In this document: piece after piece, positions 33,989 through 42,747 of the stretch
Position numbering within the stretch: position 1 is the first letter of the stretch
How the letters are laid out: each line of letters starts with the position of its first letter
Assembly: GCF_017994015.1 (NCBI RefSeq)
Contig: NZ_JAGOLP010000024.1
Coordinates: 1 to 47,912, forward strand
Reading direction: 5' to 3'
Source of the DNA: Ferrovibrio sp.
Lineage (GTDB): Bacteria > Pseudomonadota > Alphaproteobacteria > Ferrovibrionales > Ferrovibrionaceae
DNA: 47,912 bases
Position numbers and translations under genes: made by a program
The notes under the pieces: generated by a model
Database searches by the model: none
What the model was told of the DNA's origin: nothing
Seen by the model: only the letters and a program-made list of their open reading frames with translations

Positions 33989-36844
33989 TTACAGGCCCAT
34001 CACGCCACGCCAATGCCCATACATGGCGCGGATCGCGGATTCCGAGATCAGCGTATCCGATGTGCCCGCCGGCGTGGCCGGATCAAGCGCCACCAGATGC
34101 TGACCATTGGGCACGCTCTTCATGCCATCCTGCACAAACTTCATCGCTTCGTTATCTTCCAGGCCGAGGAAGCCGGCCGGCCCCATCAGATTGCCTTGCC
34201 GCAGGCGATGCCGGGTCATTTCCTCATCATCACCTTCGAATCCGAACATGGTCCACACCATGGTGAATTCGTTCGGACCATTCGGCACAATCTGGCGCAG
34301 GCCGAGTGTGTTCATCTCTCGCTGCACGATCAGGTTGGGCCAGATTGTCGACATGGTGACCGACCATGGCGAATCGAATTCGCCGATGAAATCCATGAAG
34401 CGCGGCTCCTGCAGCACCATGCCTTCCTTGTAGGCGCGCATCTCCTTGCGTGAGCTTTCGCTGACCTTGGCCCCTTCCTGCTTGGCTGAAGCCATCACGC
34501 CATGGCGGCCGCTGGCATCGCACAGCATCAGCGACTTGTTGCCCGCCACCAGCAGGCCGAAAGTGACCAGGAAGGTATGCAGCAATGTGGCGTGATACGG
34601 GTCTTTCAGATTCTCGTGATAAAGCTTCCAGTTGCCCGGCAGCGTGTTGCGGTAATAACCCAGCACCTTGAGTTTGCGGCCATCAAAGGTGGCGTCAAAT
34701 TCACGCAGGATATCGGGGCCGAGATACTCCTCCAGCGATTCAATTTCCGCATCATAGGAAGCGAATACCACCCCACGCCGCGTTGTCACGTTCAACTTCT
34801 TCAACGAATGGTCGGCCGGCTTGAAATCCTTCGGCATGCCGCCCTTGCCATCAACACCGCGGCGAAACGGCACGCCGGCCAGATTGCCGCGCAGGTCATA
34901 CGACCATTGGTGATAAGGGCAGACAAACTCCTTGGCATTGCCGCGCAGGTCGCGGCAGAATTCGGCGGCGCGATGCGCGCAGCGATTCTCGAACACATTG
35001 ATGCTGCCATCCTCGGCCCGCGCCACCACCACCGGGGTCGGGCCGACATTGGAGCGGATGTAATCGCCGGCTTCCGGAATTTCCGCTTCCAGCGCCACGT
35101 AGTTCCAGGTCCGACCGTGGAAGATACGCTCCACTTCGCGCTGATAGATTGCCTCGTCGGTGTAAACCCAGTCCGGGATCCGGGTGAGACCCTCGGCCGG
35201 CCAGACATAGTTTGCAAAGGAAGGCGCGGCGATTTTTGTCGGGGCTTGCTGGTTCACGGGGCATTCCTCACTGTGGCTGAGTATTTCCGCATCCGCCCAG
35301 GCAGCGCCAAAATCTTCCGGCGGGGCGGTTTCATGTTTTTCGAGCAGGCCACGCAGCTTGCGCGCCTGGGCAGCATCGCCGAAGCAGATCGCCGCCTTCA
35401 TTTGTGCGCCATCGTAGAGCAGCGCCAGCATGTCGCCCGGCAACGCGCCGCGCTTCACGGCAGCGCGCAGGCCCGGCTGCGGCAGGCCGAATATCTGCAC
35501 GCTAAGGCCAAATTGATCGGTCCAGAACCACGGCAACGGCGTTTCCGGCAAAGGCAAATCCAGCATCGCGGCAGCGGCAATGCGGGCCTGGATTTCAGCA
35601 TTCTGCCAGGATTCAAAGCGCAGCGGCGGCAGGCCAGTATCGGCATGATAAAGCGCACAATCGCCGGCAGCATAAATATCCGCAGCGCTGGTGCGGCAGG
35701 CAGCATCCACCTGGATCGCCCCGGCCTGCACAATCAGACCGGCCTCAGCTGCCAGTTCGATATTGGCCAGCGAGCCGATGCTGACCAGCAATAGATCAGC
35801 TTCCAATTCTGCGCCTTGGGTAAATTCAAGCCGCACGGCCTTGCTGGCGGCGCTGATGCCGGCTGGCGCTGCGCCGAGGCGGAATTGTACGCCCTGGCTT
35901 TCCGCCACCTGCTGAAACAAAGCCGCAGCCGGCGCCGGCAGCAGCCGCGCCAGCAGATGCGGTTCACGTTCCACCACGGTAACGCTTTTGCCCAGCTTGG
36001 CGGCCAGCCCGGCCACTTCCAGGCCGATGAAGCCACCGCCCAGCAGCACCACACGCCGCGCCGCCTGCAAACGCGGCTGCAAGGCCGCCACATCAGCCAG
36101 ATTGCGCAAGGTCAATATACGCGGATCGTCCGGCAAATCGGGCAATGGCCGTGCCCGCGCGCCGGTTGCCAGCAACAATTTGGTGAAAGCCAGTTCCGAA
36201 CCATCATCCAGACGCAGCTTTTTCCCCGCTGGCAACAACGCTACGGCATTGCGGCCCGGGCGGAAATCCAGCTTCAAGGCTTCAAATGCCGCTTCAGGCA
36301 ACACCAGACAATCCGCCTGGCTCTGGCTGCCATCCAGCAATCCCTTGGACAATGGCGGGCGCTCATAGGGCAGATGCGGCTCATCCCCCAGCAACACCAA
36401 TGGCCCGGCATAGCCCTGTTTGCGCAAGGCCTCGGCGGCACGCAGGCCGGCTTGGCCGCCCCCCACGATCACAATCGGATCACTCGCCGCGCATGTAGCC
36501 GGGCAAGCAGTTGCTTCCACCTCGGCAGCAGCGTCGGCATCGATATCAACCAGGATGGCATCACCTTCCAGCTTCACCGGATAGGTGGCCAGATCAACCG
36601 TGACCGGCGCGCCCTGCGCCTTGCCGGTGCGGATATCAAACAAACCCTGATGGATCGGGCATTCGATACAGCCATCCTCGATATAGCCATCTGACAGGAA
36701 GGCGAATTGATGCGTGCAGATATTATGCGTGGCATAAATGGCGCCATCGAGCTTGTAGAGCGCCACCGGCTTGCCAGCGACATCGACGCCGATCACGCCG
36801 CCTTCATTGATATCCCCGATCGCTGCCGCGCGATGCCAAACCAT
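33989..36844 (-). CDS. Fused Rieske ferredoxin - ferredoxin reductase - dioxygenase alpha subunit
   Basis: One uninterrupted 951-codon frame carrying a whole Rieske oxygenase electron chain. Residues 1-103: Rieske ferredoxin, ligands C43-x-H45 and C62-x2-H65. Residues 121-525: FAD/NAD(P)H ferredoxin reductase, with FAD loop VIVGGGQAGLRAAE (about 125-138), NAD loop VVLLGGGFIGLEVAG (265-279) and YAAGDCA (391-397). Residues 530-951: alpha subunit with Rieske ligands C622-x-H624 and C642-x2-H645, and the mononuclear-iron site NLKDPYHATLLH (D748, H751, H756). The alpha part strongly resembles salicylate 5-hydroxylase NagG and anthranilate dioxygenase AndAc, and its 422 residues match NagG's usual length. 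Ferredoxin-reductase fusions are known; adding the oxygenase is unusual to my knowledge. A GTG with a Shine-Dalgarno exists at residue 530, so separate alpha may also be made. A frameshift or lost stop is the alternative. Confidence 0.85.
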   Translation of the reverse strand: MVWHRAAAIGDINEGGVIGVDVAGKPVALYKLDGAIYATHNICTHQFAFLSDGYIEDGCIECPIHQGLFDIRTGKAQGAPVTVDLATYPVKLEGDAILVDIDADAAAEVEATACPATCAASDPIVIVGGGQAGLRAAEALRKQGYAGPLVLLGDEPHLPYERPPLSKGLLDGSQSQADCLVLPEAAFEALKLDFRPGRNAVALLPAGKKLRLDDGSELAFTKLLLATGARARPLPDLPDDPRILTLRNLADVAALQPRLQAARRVVLLGGGFIGLEVAGLAAKLGKSVTVVEREPHLLARLLPAPAAALFQQVAESQGVQFRLGAAPAGISAASKAVRLEFTQGAELEADLLLVSIGSLANIELAAEAGLIVQAGAIQVDAACRTSAADIYAAGDCALYHADTGLPPLRFESWQNAEIQARIAAAAMLDLPLPETPLPWFWTDQFGLSVQIFGLPQPGLRAAVKRGALPGDMLALLYDGAQMKAAICFGDAAQARKLRGLLEKHETAPPEDFGAAWADAEILSHSEECPVNQQAPTKIAAPSFANYVWPAEGLTRIPDWVYTDEAIYQREVERIFHGRTWNYVALEAEIPEAGDYIRSNVGPTPVVVARAEDGSINVFENRCAHRAAEFCRDLRGNAKEFVCPYHQWSYDLRGNLAGVPFRRGVDGKGGMPKDFKPADHSLKKLNVTTRRGVVFASYDAEIESLEEYLGPDILREFDATFDGRKLKVLGYYRNTLPGNWKLYHENLKDPYHATLLHTFLVTFGLLVAGNKSLMLCDASGRHGVMASAKQEGAKVSESSRKEMRAYKEGMVLQEPRFMDFIGEFDSPWSVTMSTIWPNLIVQREMNTLGLRQIVPNGPNEFTMVWTMFGFEGDDEEMTRHRLRQGNLMGPAGFLGLEDNEAMKFVQDGMKSVPNGQHLVALDPATPAGTSDTLISESAIRAMYGHWRGVMGL
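35255..35268 (-). promoter_or_regulatory. Internal ribosome site and GTG start for the alpha subunit
   Basis: On the minus strand GAGGA sits 7 nt before an in-frame GTG (complement of 35255-35257, residue 530 of the fused frame). Translation from it gives a 422-residue alpha subunit beginning with NQQAPTKIAAPSF after the initiator. A TGA overlaps this Shine-Dalgarno in another frame (CAG TGA GGA), the usual arrangement of two abutting genes. Confidence 0.6.
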
Positions 36845-36863
36845 GTTTGTCTTTCCCAGGCAA

Positions 36864-36880
36864 TTTTGTTCAGTATACCT
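36864..36880 (+). promoter_or_regulatory. Copy B of the motif TTTTRTTCAGYATACCW
   Basis: TTTTGTTCAGTATACCT, 20-36 nt upstream of the fused dioxygenase start and overlapping the -10 of its promoter. It matches copy A, about 18 kb away, at 16 of 17 positions and copy C at 15 of 17. Confidence 0.6.
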
Positions 36881-36900
36881 TTGTATTTTTTTCCACTCAA
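36872..36900 (-). promoter_or_regulatory. Sigma-70-type promoter of the dioxygenase operon
   Basis: On the minus strand TTGAGT (36895-36900 complement), a 17-nt spacer and TATACT (36872-36877 complement) give a near-consensus promoter, with +1 expected near 36865. The -10 lies inside motif copy B, so a protein bound there would compete with RNA polymerase. Confidence 0.6.
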
Positions 36901-37028
36901 CGAGATTTTATGGCTGCACAATCGAAATGCAATTGCCCATTTCGCAAGCCCATTAATATGGCAAACCAGCAATTTCGCCAGAAAATCAAAGCCTAGCTGC
37001 GAAAACAGCATCTTGCCTTGTCCGTCCC

Positions 37029-37045
37029 TTTTATTCAGTATACCA
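37029..37045 (+). promoter_or_regulatory. Copy C of the motif TTTTRTTCAGYATACCW
   Basis: TTTTATTCAGTATACCA, 40 nt before the ABM-domain gene on the other side of the same divergent region as copy B, and in the same orientation. The B-to-C distance is 165 bp. Confidence 0.6.
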
Positions 37046-37084
37046 TCATAGATGACCAGCCCAACGCAATGAAGGAAAGCTGCG

Positions 37085-37456
37085 ATGATCAAGGAGCCGC
37101 TCGCGCAAAAAGGCAATTATCTGCATATCTATGATTTTCATGTGCTGCCCGGGCATGAAGAGGAATTCATCAAGCTGTTTGATGAATTCGATTATTCCGA
37201 TGGCAATCCGATGCACAAATCTGATGCCCAGGTGAAGGATGGTGTGTTGTGCCGCGATACCGAGGATCCCACCCGCTTCTACCTGATCGCCGAATGGGCC
37301 GATATTGAGGAGCATGCGCGTATCCGCAAGATTCTCGCCGAAGTGCTCAAGCCCAGCTTCATCAAGCTGATCGCAGGCGGCAAGTTTGTGCCGCGCTATG
37401 GCAAGGTGGTGTCCAGCACGCCAGAGCATATTCTCAACAAGCCGGCGGCTGAGTAA
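37085..37456 (+). CDS. ABM (antibiotic biosynthesis monooxygenase)-like small protein
   Basis: A 123-residue protein with a ferredoxin-like dimeric alpha/beta barrel pattern: YLHIYDFHVLPGHEEEFIKLFDEF (strand and helix), CRDTEDPTRFYLIAEWADIEEHARI and a third strand. The ABM/EthD group includes small monooxygenases, heme-degrading enzymes and accessory proteins of aromatic pathways. AAGGAAA lies 6 nt before the ATG. It heads a two-gene unit with a maleylpyruvate-type isomerase and is divergent from the dioxygenase. Specific role not known. Confidence 0.75.
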   Translation: MIKEPLAQKGNYLHIYDFHVLPGHEEEFIKLFDEFDYSDGNPMHKSDAQVKDGVLCRDTEDPTRFYLIAEWADIEEHARIRKILAEVLKPSFIKLIAGGKFVPRYGKVVSSTPEHILNKPAAE

Positions 37457-37480
37457 CCCCGGACAAGCAGGCAGGCTGAC

Positions 37481-38119
37481 ATGGACTTGTTCACTTTCTT
37501 CCGGTCATCGACCTCGTATCGGCTGCGCATCGCCCTGGCTTTCAAGGGCCTGGATTATACGCCGCATTATGTCAGCCTGCCGAAAATGGAGCACCGCCAG
37601 GATTCCTACCTGGCGCTCAATCCCCAGGGCCTGGTGCCGGCCCTGGTGGATGATGGCGCGGTCTACACCCAGTCGCTCGCCATCATGGATTATCTGGATG
37701 AGACCCATCCCTCGCCGCCATTCCTGCCCCAGGCGGCGGCGGATCGTGCCTATGTGCGCGCGTTGTCGCAGATCATCGGCTGCGACATTCACCCGCTGAA
37801 TAATGTGCGTGTGCTGAAATACTTGCAGGGCCGCTGGGAATTCACCGATGCCGAACGTGACGAATGGTATCAGCACTGGATCGCCGAAGGCCTGCGCAAT
37901 TTCGAGGCGATGCTGAACAGCAGCGGCAAGGCCGGTCGTTTTTGCTGCGGGGACACAGTGACCAGCGCCGATATCTGCCTGGTGCCGCAGCTTTTCAACG
38001 CCCAGCGCTTCAATTGCGACCTGAGCCCCTATCCGCGCTGCAATGCCATTCTGGCCGCCTGCATGGAACTGCCCTGCTTCGAGCAGACCCAGCCGAAATA
38101 CCAGCCTGACGCTTTTTGA
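37481..38119 (+). CDS. Maleylpyruvate/maleylacetoacetate isomerase, zeta-class GST
   Basis: A 212-residue glutathione-dependent cis-trans isomerase. The zeta signature SSTSYRLRIALAFKGL (residues 9-24) contains the catalytic Ser; NPQGLVPALVDDG and QSLAIMDYLDETHPSPPFLP complete the thioredoxin-like domain, and IIGCDIHPLNNVRVLKYL begins the helical domain. NagL-type enzymes isomerise maleylpyruvate in the gentisate pathway, while MaiA acts in tyrosine/homogentisate breakdown. The nearby NagG-like oxygenase favours the gentisate role, but the two cannot be told apart from this sequence alone. It lies 24 nt after the ABM gene and converges on napC with a 19-nt gap. Confidence 0.88.
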   Translation: MDLFTFFRSSTSYRLRIALAFKGLDYTPHYVSLPKMEHRQDSYLALNPQGLVPALVDDGAVYTQSLAIMDYLDETHPSPPFLPQAAADRAYVRALSQIIGCDIHPLNNVRVLKYLQGRWEFTDAERDEWYQHWIAEGLRNFEAMLNSSGKAGRFCCGDTVTSADICLVPQLFNAQRFNCDLSPYPRCNAILAACMELPCFEQTQPKYQPDAF

Positions 38120-38138
38120 ACAGACAAGTCGGCAAGGC

Positions 38139-38741
38139 TCAATTCCAGCCCGGCACCCCGGCCATATTGGGCAGCCGGTGAGCTATACCTTTGTGGCAAT
38201 CAATACAGGTCTTCTCGCCGCTGAACAGATAGGTGGAATGCATGATCCCGGCGCGTTCAGATTGCCTGGTCAGGTCCATCGATTCCATGCTGTGACAATT
38301 GCGGCATTCCAGCGAATTGTTGGTCTTAAAGCGCACCCATTCGTGCTGCGCCAGTTCAAGCCGCTTATCAAGAAACTTCTCTCGCGTGCTGATAGTGCCG
38401 AAAATCTTGCCCCAAACCTCTTTTGACGCCTGCATCTTGCGCGCGATCTTGTCGGTCCAGTTATGCGGCACATGGCAATCCGGGCAACTGGCACGCACAC
38501 CCGAACGATTGGTGTAGTGGATCGTTTCCTTCAATTCAGCAAACACATTGTCGCGCATCTCGTGGCAACTGACGCAGAAACGCTCGGTGTTGGTCAGTTC
38601 CAGAGCGGTGTTGAAACCACCCCAGAATAGGATGCCGGCGATGAAGCCGCAGGTGACCAGCAGGCCCAGGCTCAGGCTGGTGCTGGGGCGGATCAGAGTG
38701 AGCCAATATGGCTGAACCCAACGCAGCAAACGGCGGATCAT
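38139..38741 (-). CDS. napC: NapC/NirT-family tetraheme cytochrome c
   Basis: Membrane-anchored quinol dehydrogenase, 200 residues. It has an N-terminal transmembrane helix (about 22-43) and four CxxCH heme sites at 56-60, 86-90, 146-150 and 179-183. It takes electrons from quinol and passes them to NapAB in the periplasm. It overlaps the napB stop by 4 nt and is the last gene of the nap operon. Length and heme count are normal for NapC. Confidence 0.96.
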   Translation of the reverse strand: MIRRLLRWVQPYWLTLIRPSTSLSLGLLVTCGFIAGILFWGGFNTALELTNTERFCVSCHEMRDNVFAELKETIHYTNRSGVRASCPDCHVPHNWTDKIARKMQASKEVWGKIFGTISTREKFLDKRLELAQHEWVRFKTNNSLECRNCHSMESMDLTRQSERAGIMHSTYLFSGEKTCIDCHKGIAHRLPNMAGVPGWN

Positions 38742-39223
38742 TGCCGCCTGCCCGTGCCGGCGCTGCCCTGGGCTTCGCGCTGGCGATTGATCAGCGTGTC
38801 TATATCCACAAACCCATTCTGCACAAGCGGCTTGGCATCATGCTGCGACACGTGGCATTGCGTGCAGAAATAACGCCTGGCCGAAACACTGGCCAGTATC
38901 TGATCATCACGATCCATAAAATGCGTCACGCTGATCATCGGCGCCTGGCTCATCTCGGTCATCTGCCGGCTGTGGCAGGACAGGCAACGATTGGCATTAA
39001 GCGACACTTCGTAGCCTTGGATTGAATGTGGGATCACCGGCGGCTGTTCCGGATAATTGCGGCTGCGGCGGCGATCATCGTTCACTTCGCGCGCAATCGG
39101 CAGCGGTTCGGTGCTTTCGGCAATCGGTGTCGGACCACGCAGGCCAACCACATCGGCAGCCTGTACCGATACCGCGCCGCCCAGCAGCAAGAGAATGCAG
39201 ATCAGCAGGCGGAGTTTTGTCAT
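38738..39223 (-). CDS. napB: Periplasmic nitrate reductase diheme cytochrome c, NapB
   Basis: Small electron-transfer subunit of Nap, 161 residues from [10 protein letters not shown] (39223); GGAGGTG lies 4 nt before it and the longer frame to 39271 is rejected. Signal peptide to about residue 22 (SVQA), heme sites CLSCH (80-84) and CTQCH (120-124), and NapB-typical [17 protein letters not shown] before the first heme. Overlaps the napA stop by 4 nt. Confidence 0.95.
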   Translation of the reverse strand: MTKLRLLICILLLLGGAVSVQAADVVGLRGPTPIAESTEPLPIAREVNDDRRRSRNYPEQPPVIPHSIQGYEVSLNANRCLSCHSRQMTEMSQAPMISVTHFMDRDDQILASVSARRYFCTQCHVSQHDAKPLVQNGFVDIDTLINRQREAQGSAGTGRRQ

Positions 39224-41739
39224 TGCACACCTCCGCCGGCACTGGCCAGCTTTTCGATGCGCACCGCGCATTTTTTGAAATCGGTCTGCTTTGAGATTGG
39301 ATCGGTGGCATCCAGGGTCACCTTGTTGATCAGGATGCTTTCATCGAACCAGGGGATGTAGACCAATCCCGGCGGCGGCTTGTTGCGGCCACGTGTCTCC
39401 ACCCGGATACGCACCTCGCCCCGGCGTGATATCACGCGCACCTCGTCGCCTCGGCGCAATCCGCGTTTCCGCGCCTCATCGGGATGCATGTAGCACAAAG
39501 CTGACGGCACGGCGCGATGCAGTTCCGGCACCCGTCGCGTCATCGAGCCGGAATGCCAATGCTCCAGCACACGGCCGGTCACCAGCCAGGTATCGTATTC
39601 GGCATCCGGGGCTTCTGCCGGCGGCTCATATGGGAAGGCAAAAATACGCGCCTTCTTGTCCTCGAAGCCATAGAAGGCTACGCCCTCGCCCTGTTTCACA
39701 TAAGGATCAAGACCCTCGCGGTAGCGCCAGCGGGTTTCCTTGCCATCCACCACCGGCCAGCGCAGGCCGCGCTCCTTGTGATAGCGGTCAAATGGCGCCA
39801 GGTCATGACCATGGCCTCGGCCGAATTCGGCATATTCCTCGAACAGCCCCTTCTGGATGTAGAAGCCGAAGGCGCTCGCCTCGGCATTGTCATAACCCTG
39901 CTCAACATCGCTGGCCGGGAAGCGGTTGGCGACACCATTGGCAAACAGCACTTCATATAATGTCTTGCCGCGATAGGCCGGATTGGAATCCAGGATTTCC
40001 TTCGGCCAGACTTCCTCCGTCTTGAAGCGTTTGGAAAATTCCACCAACTGCCAGAGATCGGAGCGCGCCTCACCGGGCGCCTTGACCAACTGGTGCCAGA
40101 AATGTGTGCGGCGCTCGGCATTGCCGTATGCGCCCTCCTTTTCCACCCACATTGCTGCCGGCAGGATCAGGTCGGCGGCGCGCGCCGTCACCGTGGGATA
40201 GGCATCCGACACCACAACAAAGTTTTCCGGGTTGCGATATCCCGGCAAACCTTCCTGCATAACATTGGCCGCAGCTTGCATGTTGTTATTCACCTGCACC
40301 CAATAAGCACTTAACTTGCCATCGCGCAGCATGCGGTTCTGCTCCACGGCATGATAGCCCGGCTTGTCAGGCAGCAGGCCGGCCGGCAATTTCCAGATCT
40401 TCTCGGTGATCTCGCGGTGCTTTGGATTGGTTACCACCATATCGGCCGGCAATCGGTGGCTGAAAGTGCCCACCTCGCGCGCCGTGCCGCAGGCGGAAGG
40501 CTGGCCGGTAAGCGAGAATGGGCTGTTGCCCGGCTCGGAGATTTTACCGGTCAGCAGATGGATATTGTAGACCATCTGATTGCACCACACGCCGCGCGTA
40601 TGCTGATTGAACCCCATGGTCCAGAAGGACATCACCTTGCGGTTCGGATCAGCGTAAAGTTCGGCCAGCGCTTCAAGCTGACGCACAGGCACACCGGAAA
40701 GCTTGGATACCTTTTCGGCGGTATAATCCGCAAGATGACGGGCAAATTCATCAAAGGTCATCGGCTGTGAACCACCGGGATCCGCCCGGTTGGTGGCCTT
40801 GGCTTCCAAGGGATTTTCACTGCGCAGGCCATAGCCGATATCAGTGTTGCCGCGCCGGAAGATCACATGCTTATCAAGAAATTTGCGATTCACCCGGTTG
40901 GTGGAGATTATGTAGTGCGCGATGAAATTCAGGATCGCCAGATCGCTATGCGGCGTAAAGATCACCGGCACATCGGCCAATTCAAAACTACGATGTTCGA
41001 AAGTGGATAGCACCGCCACCTTGACATGCGGATTGCTGAGCCGGCGATCCGTCACCCGTGTCCACAGGATCGGATGCATTTCAGCCATGTTCGAGCCCCA
41101 CAACACAAAGGCATCGGCGGCTTCGATATCGTCATAGCAGCCCATCGGCTCGTCCATGCCAAAGCTGCGCATGAAGCCGAAAGCCGCCGAAGCCATGCAA
41201 TGGCGCGCATTCGGATCGAGATTGTTGGAACGGAAGCCGCCGCGCATCAGCTTGGTGGCGGCATAACCTTCCCAGATCGTCCATTGCCCAGAGCCGAACA
41301 TGCCCACAGCTGTTGGCCCCTTCTCGCGCAGCACACGCTTGAACTGCTCGGCCATGGTATCAAAGGCCATATCCCAGCTCACTGGCTGGAATTCACCATC
41401 CTTGGCATAACGGCCATTCTTCATGCGCAAGAGCGGCCGGGTCAGGCGATCCTGGCCATACATGATCTTGGATAGGAAATAGCCCTTCACACAATTTAGA
41501 CCGCGATTCACCTCAGCCTTCACATCGCCATGCGTGGCCACCACCTGATTGTCGCGTGTGGCCACCATCACACTGCATCCGGTGCCACAGAAACGGCATG
41601 GCGCCTTCGACCATTTCAACCGGGCCTCATCACCCGGGATCACCACATTGGCGGCCTCTGCCGAGAATGGCAGGCCCACGGCACTGGCAGCAATCGCGGC
41701 CGCCTTGGCTTTGATCATGTCACGACGACTGGGCTTCAT
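39220..41739 (-). CDS. napA: Periplasmic nitrate reductase catalytic subunit, NapA
   Basis: Reduces nitrate to nitrite in the periplasm with a Mo-bis-MGD cofactor, 839 residues. Tat signal SRRDMIK at residues 4-10, cut near SAEA. [4Fe-4S] ligands C48, C51, C55 and C83; the Mo-coordinating cysteine is C181 in [23 protein letters not shown] and [14 protein letters not shown] are NapA hallmarks. It starts 3 nt after napD, whose product chaperones its Tat export. Roles in the family include nitrate respiration and disposal of excess reductant during growth on reduced carbon. Confidence 0.97.
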   Translation of the reverse strand: MKPSRRDMIKAKAAAIAASAVGLPFSAEAANVVIPGDEARLKWSKAPCRFCGTGCSVMVATRDNQVVATHGDVKAEVNRGLNCVKGYFLSKIMYGQDRLTRPLLRMKNGRYAKDGEFQPVSWDMAFDTMAEQFKRVLREKGPTAVGMFGSGQWTIWEGYAATKLMRGGFRSNNLDPNARHCMASAAFGFMRSFGMDEPMGCYDDIEAADAFVLWGSNMAEMHPILWTRVTDRRLSNPHVKVAVLSTFEHRSFELADVPVIFTPHSDLAILNFIAHYIISTNRVNRKFLDKHVIFRRGNTDIGYGLRSENPLEAKATNRADPGGSQPMTFDEFARHLADYTAEKVSKLSGVPVRQLEALAELYADPNRKVMSFWTMGFNQHTRGVWCNQMVYNIHLLTGKISEPGNSPFSLTGQPSACGTAREVGTFSHRLPADMVVTNPKHREITEKIWKLPAGLLPDKPGYHAVEQNRMLRDGKLSAYWVQVNNNMQAAANVMQEGLPGYRNPENFVVVSDAYPTVTARAADLILPAAMWVEKEGAYGNAERRTHFWHQLVKAPGEARSDLWQLVEFSKRFKTEEVWPKEILDSNPAYRGKTLYEVLFANGVANRFPASDVEQGYDNAEASAFGFYIQKGLFEEYAEFGRGHGHDLAPFDRYHKERGLRWPVVDGKETRWRYREGLDPYVKQGEGVAFYGFEDKKARIFAFPYEPPAEAPDAEYDTWLVTGRVLEHWHSGSMTRRVPELHRAVPSALCYMHPDEARKRGLRRGDEVRVISRRGEVRIRVETRGRNKPPPGLVYIPWFDESILINKVTLDATDPISKQTDFKKCAVRIEKLASAGGGVQ

Positions 41740-41742
41740 GGG

Positions 41743-42021
41743 CTACTCCTGCGGGTCGGAGACGACTAGGTCGGTGGCTGGTTCAATCTGGTGGTAGACC
41801 AGGGTTGCGGCGAGCACCCCCTGCATGGCCTGGATCGTCTCCAGATGCTGCGTGATGCCATGCTGATCGGCGGTTTCAAGCACCACTACCAGCTTTGCGG
41901 CGCCAGCCGGAGAATGGATTTCGGCTTCCGGGATCTGGGCGATCCGGTGCCGCAGCACAGCTTCGTGTTCTGGCCGCACATGCACCACCAGGCTGGAGAT
42001 ATGGCTTTCAGCGGGCAACAT
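41743..42021 (-). CDS. napD: NapD, Tat-signal chaperone for NapA
   Basis: A 92-residue cytoplasmic protein that binds the NapA Tat signal during cofactor loading. Start MLPAESHISSLVVHV (42021): GAGG lies 7 nt upstream, while the frame extends uselessly to 42210. The ferredoxin-like pattern SSLVVHVRPEH...VLRHRIAQIPEAEIH and KLVVVLETADQ is typical of NapD. It overlaps napF by 14 nt. Confidence 0.92.
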   Translation of the reverse strand: MLPAESHISSLVVHVRPEHEAVLRHRIAQIPEAEIHSPAGAAKLVVVLETADQHGITQHLETIQAMQGVLAATLVYHQIEPATDLVVSDPQE

Positions 42022-42541
42022 GGCGCGCCTCATCAGCCGGGGGCATAACGCCAGCCTGGATGGAAATGGCAGCACCCGGGCACGGCGCCTGGCAGGCGCC
42101 ACAACCGGTGCAGCTTTCGGCAATGATGCGTGGCTGCGGCACTTGTCCGACCTGGTGGCTAAAGTGGATCGCGCCAGCCTCGCAGGCATCCTTGCAGCTA
42201 TGGCAGACAATGCCCTGGCCAGCCAGGCAACGCTGATTTATCACGGCCAGCTTGTGCCACGGCGCTTCCTGGCGCGGACGGAATACGGCCTCGGCACAGG
42301 CATCGACACAGGCAGCGCAAAAGCTGCAACCGCCCCGACTGAAATCCAGCATCGGGAAGCCTGCCTGATCGGCCAGCAAGATAGCCTCCGGGCAGGCAGC
42401 GATGCAGGCGCCGCATTTCGTGCAGGACGTGGCAAGGCGACGGCTATCGGTCCAGGGCGGACGATCTACATCCTTGCTGCGGCCGCGCAGGAAAGCGCGG
42501 CGCTGCGGATCAAATTCTGGGCTGAAGCCGGGCGCGGTCAT
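42008..42541 (-). CDS. napF: NapF, ferredoxin-type protein
   Basis: Cytoplasmic Fe-S protein thought to aid NapA maturation, 177 residues from MTAPGFSPEFDPQRRAFLRG (42541). Four cysteine clusters are visible: CTKCGACIAAC, CSFCAACVDAC, a looser CLAGQGIVCHSCKDAC and CTGCGACQAPC. The start lies 8 nt after the napE stop; a longer frame to 42670 would run through napE and is rejected. Ribosome site is weak. Confidence 0.92.
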   Translation of the reverse strand: MTAPGFSPEFDPQRRAFLRGRSKDVDRPPWTDSRRLATSCTKCGACIAACPEAILLADQAGFPMLDFSRGGCSFCAACVDACAEAVFRPRQEAPWHKLAVINQRCLAGQGIVCHSCKDACEAGAIHFSHQVGQVPQPRIIAESCTGCGACQAPCPGAAISIQAGVMPPADEARHVAR

Positions 42542-42549
42542 ACTGATAT

Positions 42550-42717
42550 TCAGCCGGCCGGTGGGCCGGCGATCATCTGGTACATCCAGACCGCGAAGCC
42601 ATAGCTGCCGACAATTGCGACCGCTAGGCCGGGCGCAATCACGCCCGTAAGGAACAAAAACACGATCCACTCACGGCGCCGCGTATCGGTGGCCGTATCG
42701 CGCTGGGCTGTCCCCAT
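42550..42717 (-). CDS. napE: NapE, small membrane protein of the nap operon
   Basis: A 55-residue protein read from the ATG at 42717, with GGGGAG 6 nt upstream. After a charged N-terminus (MGTAQRDTATDTRRREW) comes one transmembrane helix, then the NapE signature YGFAVWMYQMIAGPPAG at the C-terminus. Function of NapE is unsettled; it is the conserved first gene of many alphaproteobacterial nap operons. Together with napF, D, A, B and C it makes a compact six-gene operon with overlaps or gaps under 10 nt. Confidence 0.92.
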   Translation of the reverse strand: MGTAQRDTATDTRRREWIVFLFLTGVIAPGLAVAIVGSYGFAVWMYQMIAGPPAG

Positions 42718-42747
42718 GCGTCACGCTCCCCTTGGCTGAAAGGCATC

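Noticed and set aside
34896..35264. An ATG frame beginning at the fusion junction (MPREPASPDK...)
   Set aside because: It starts close to the same Shine-Dalgarno but does not resemble any alpha subunit; the in-frame GTG does.
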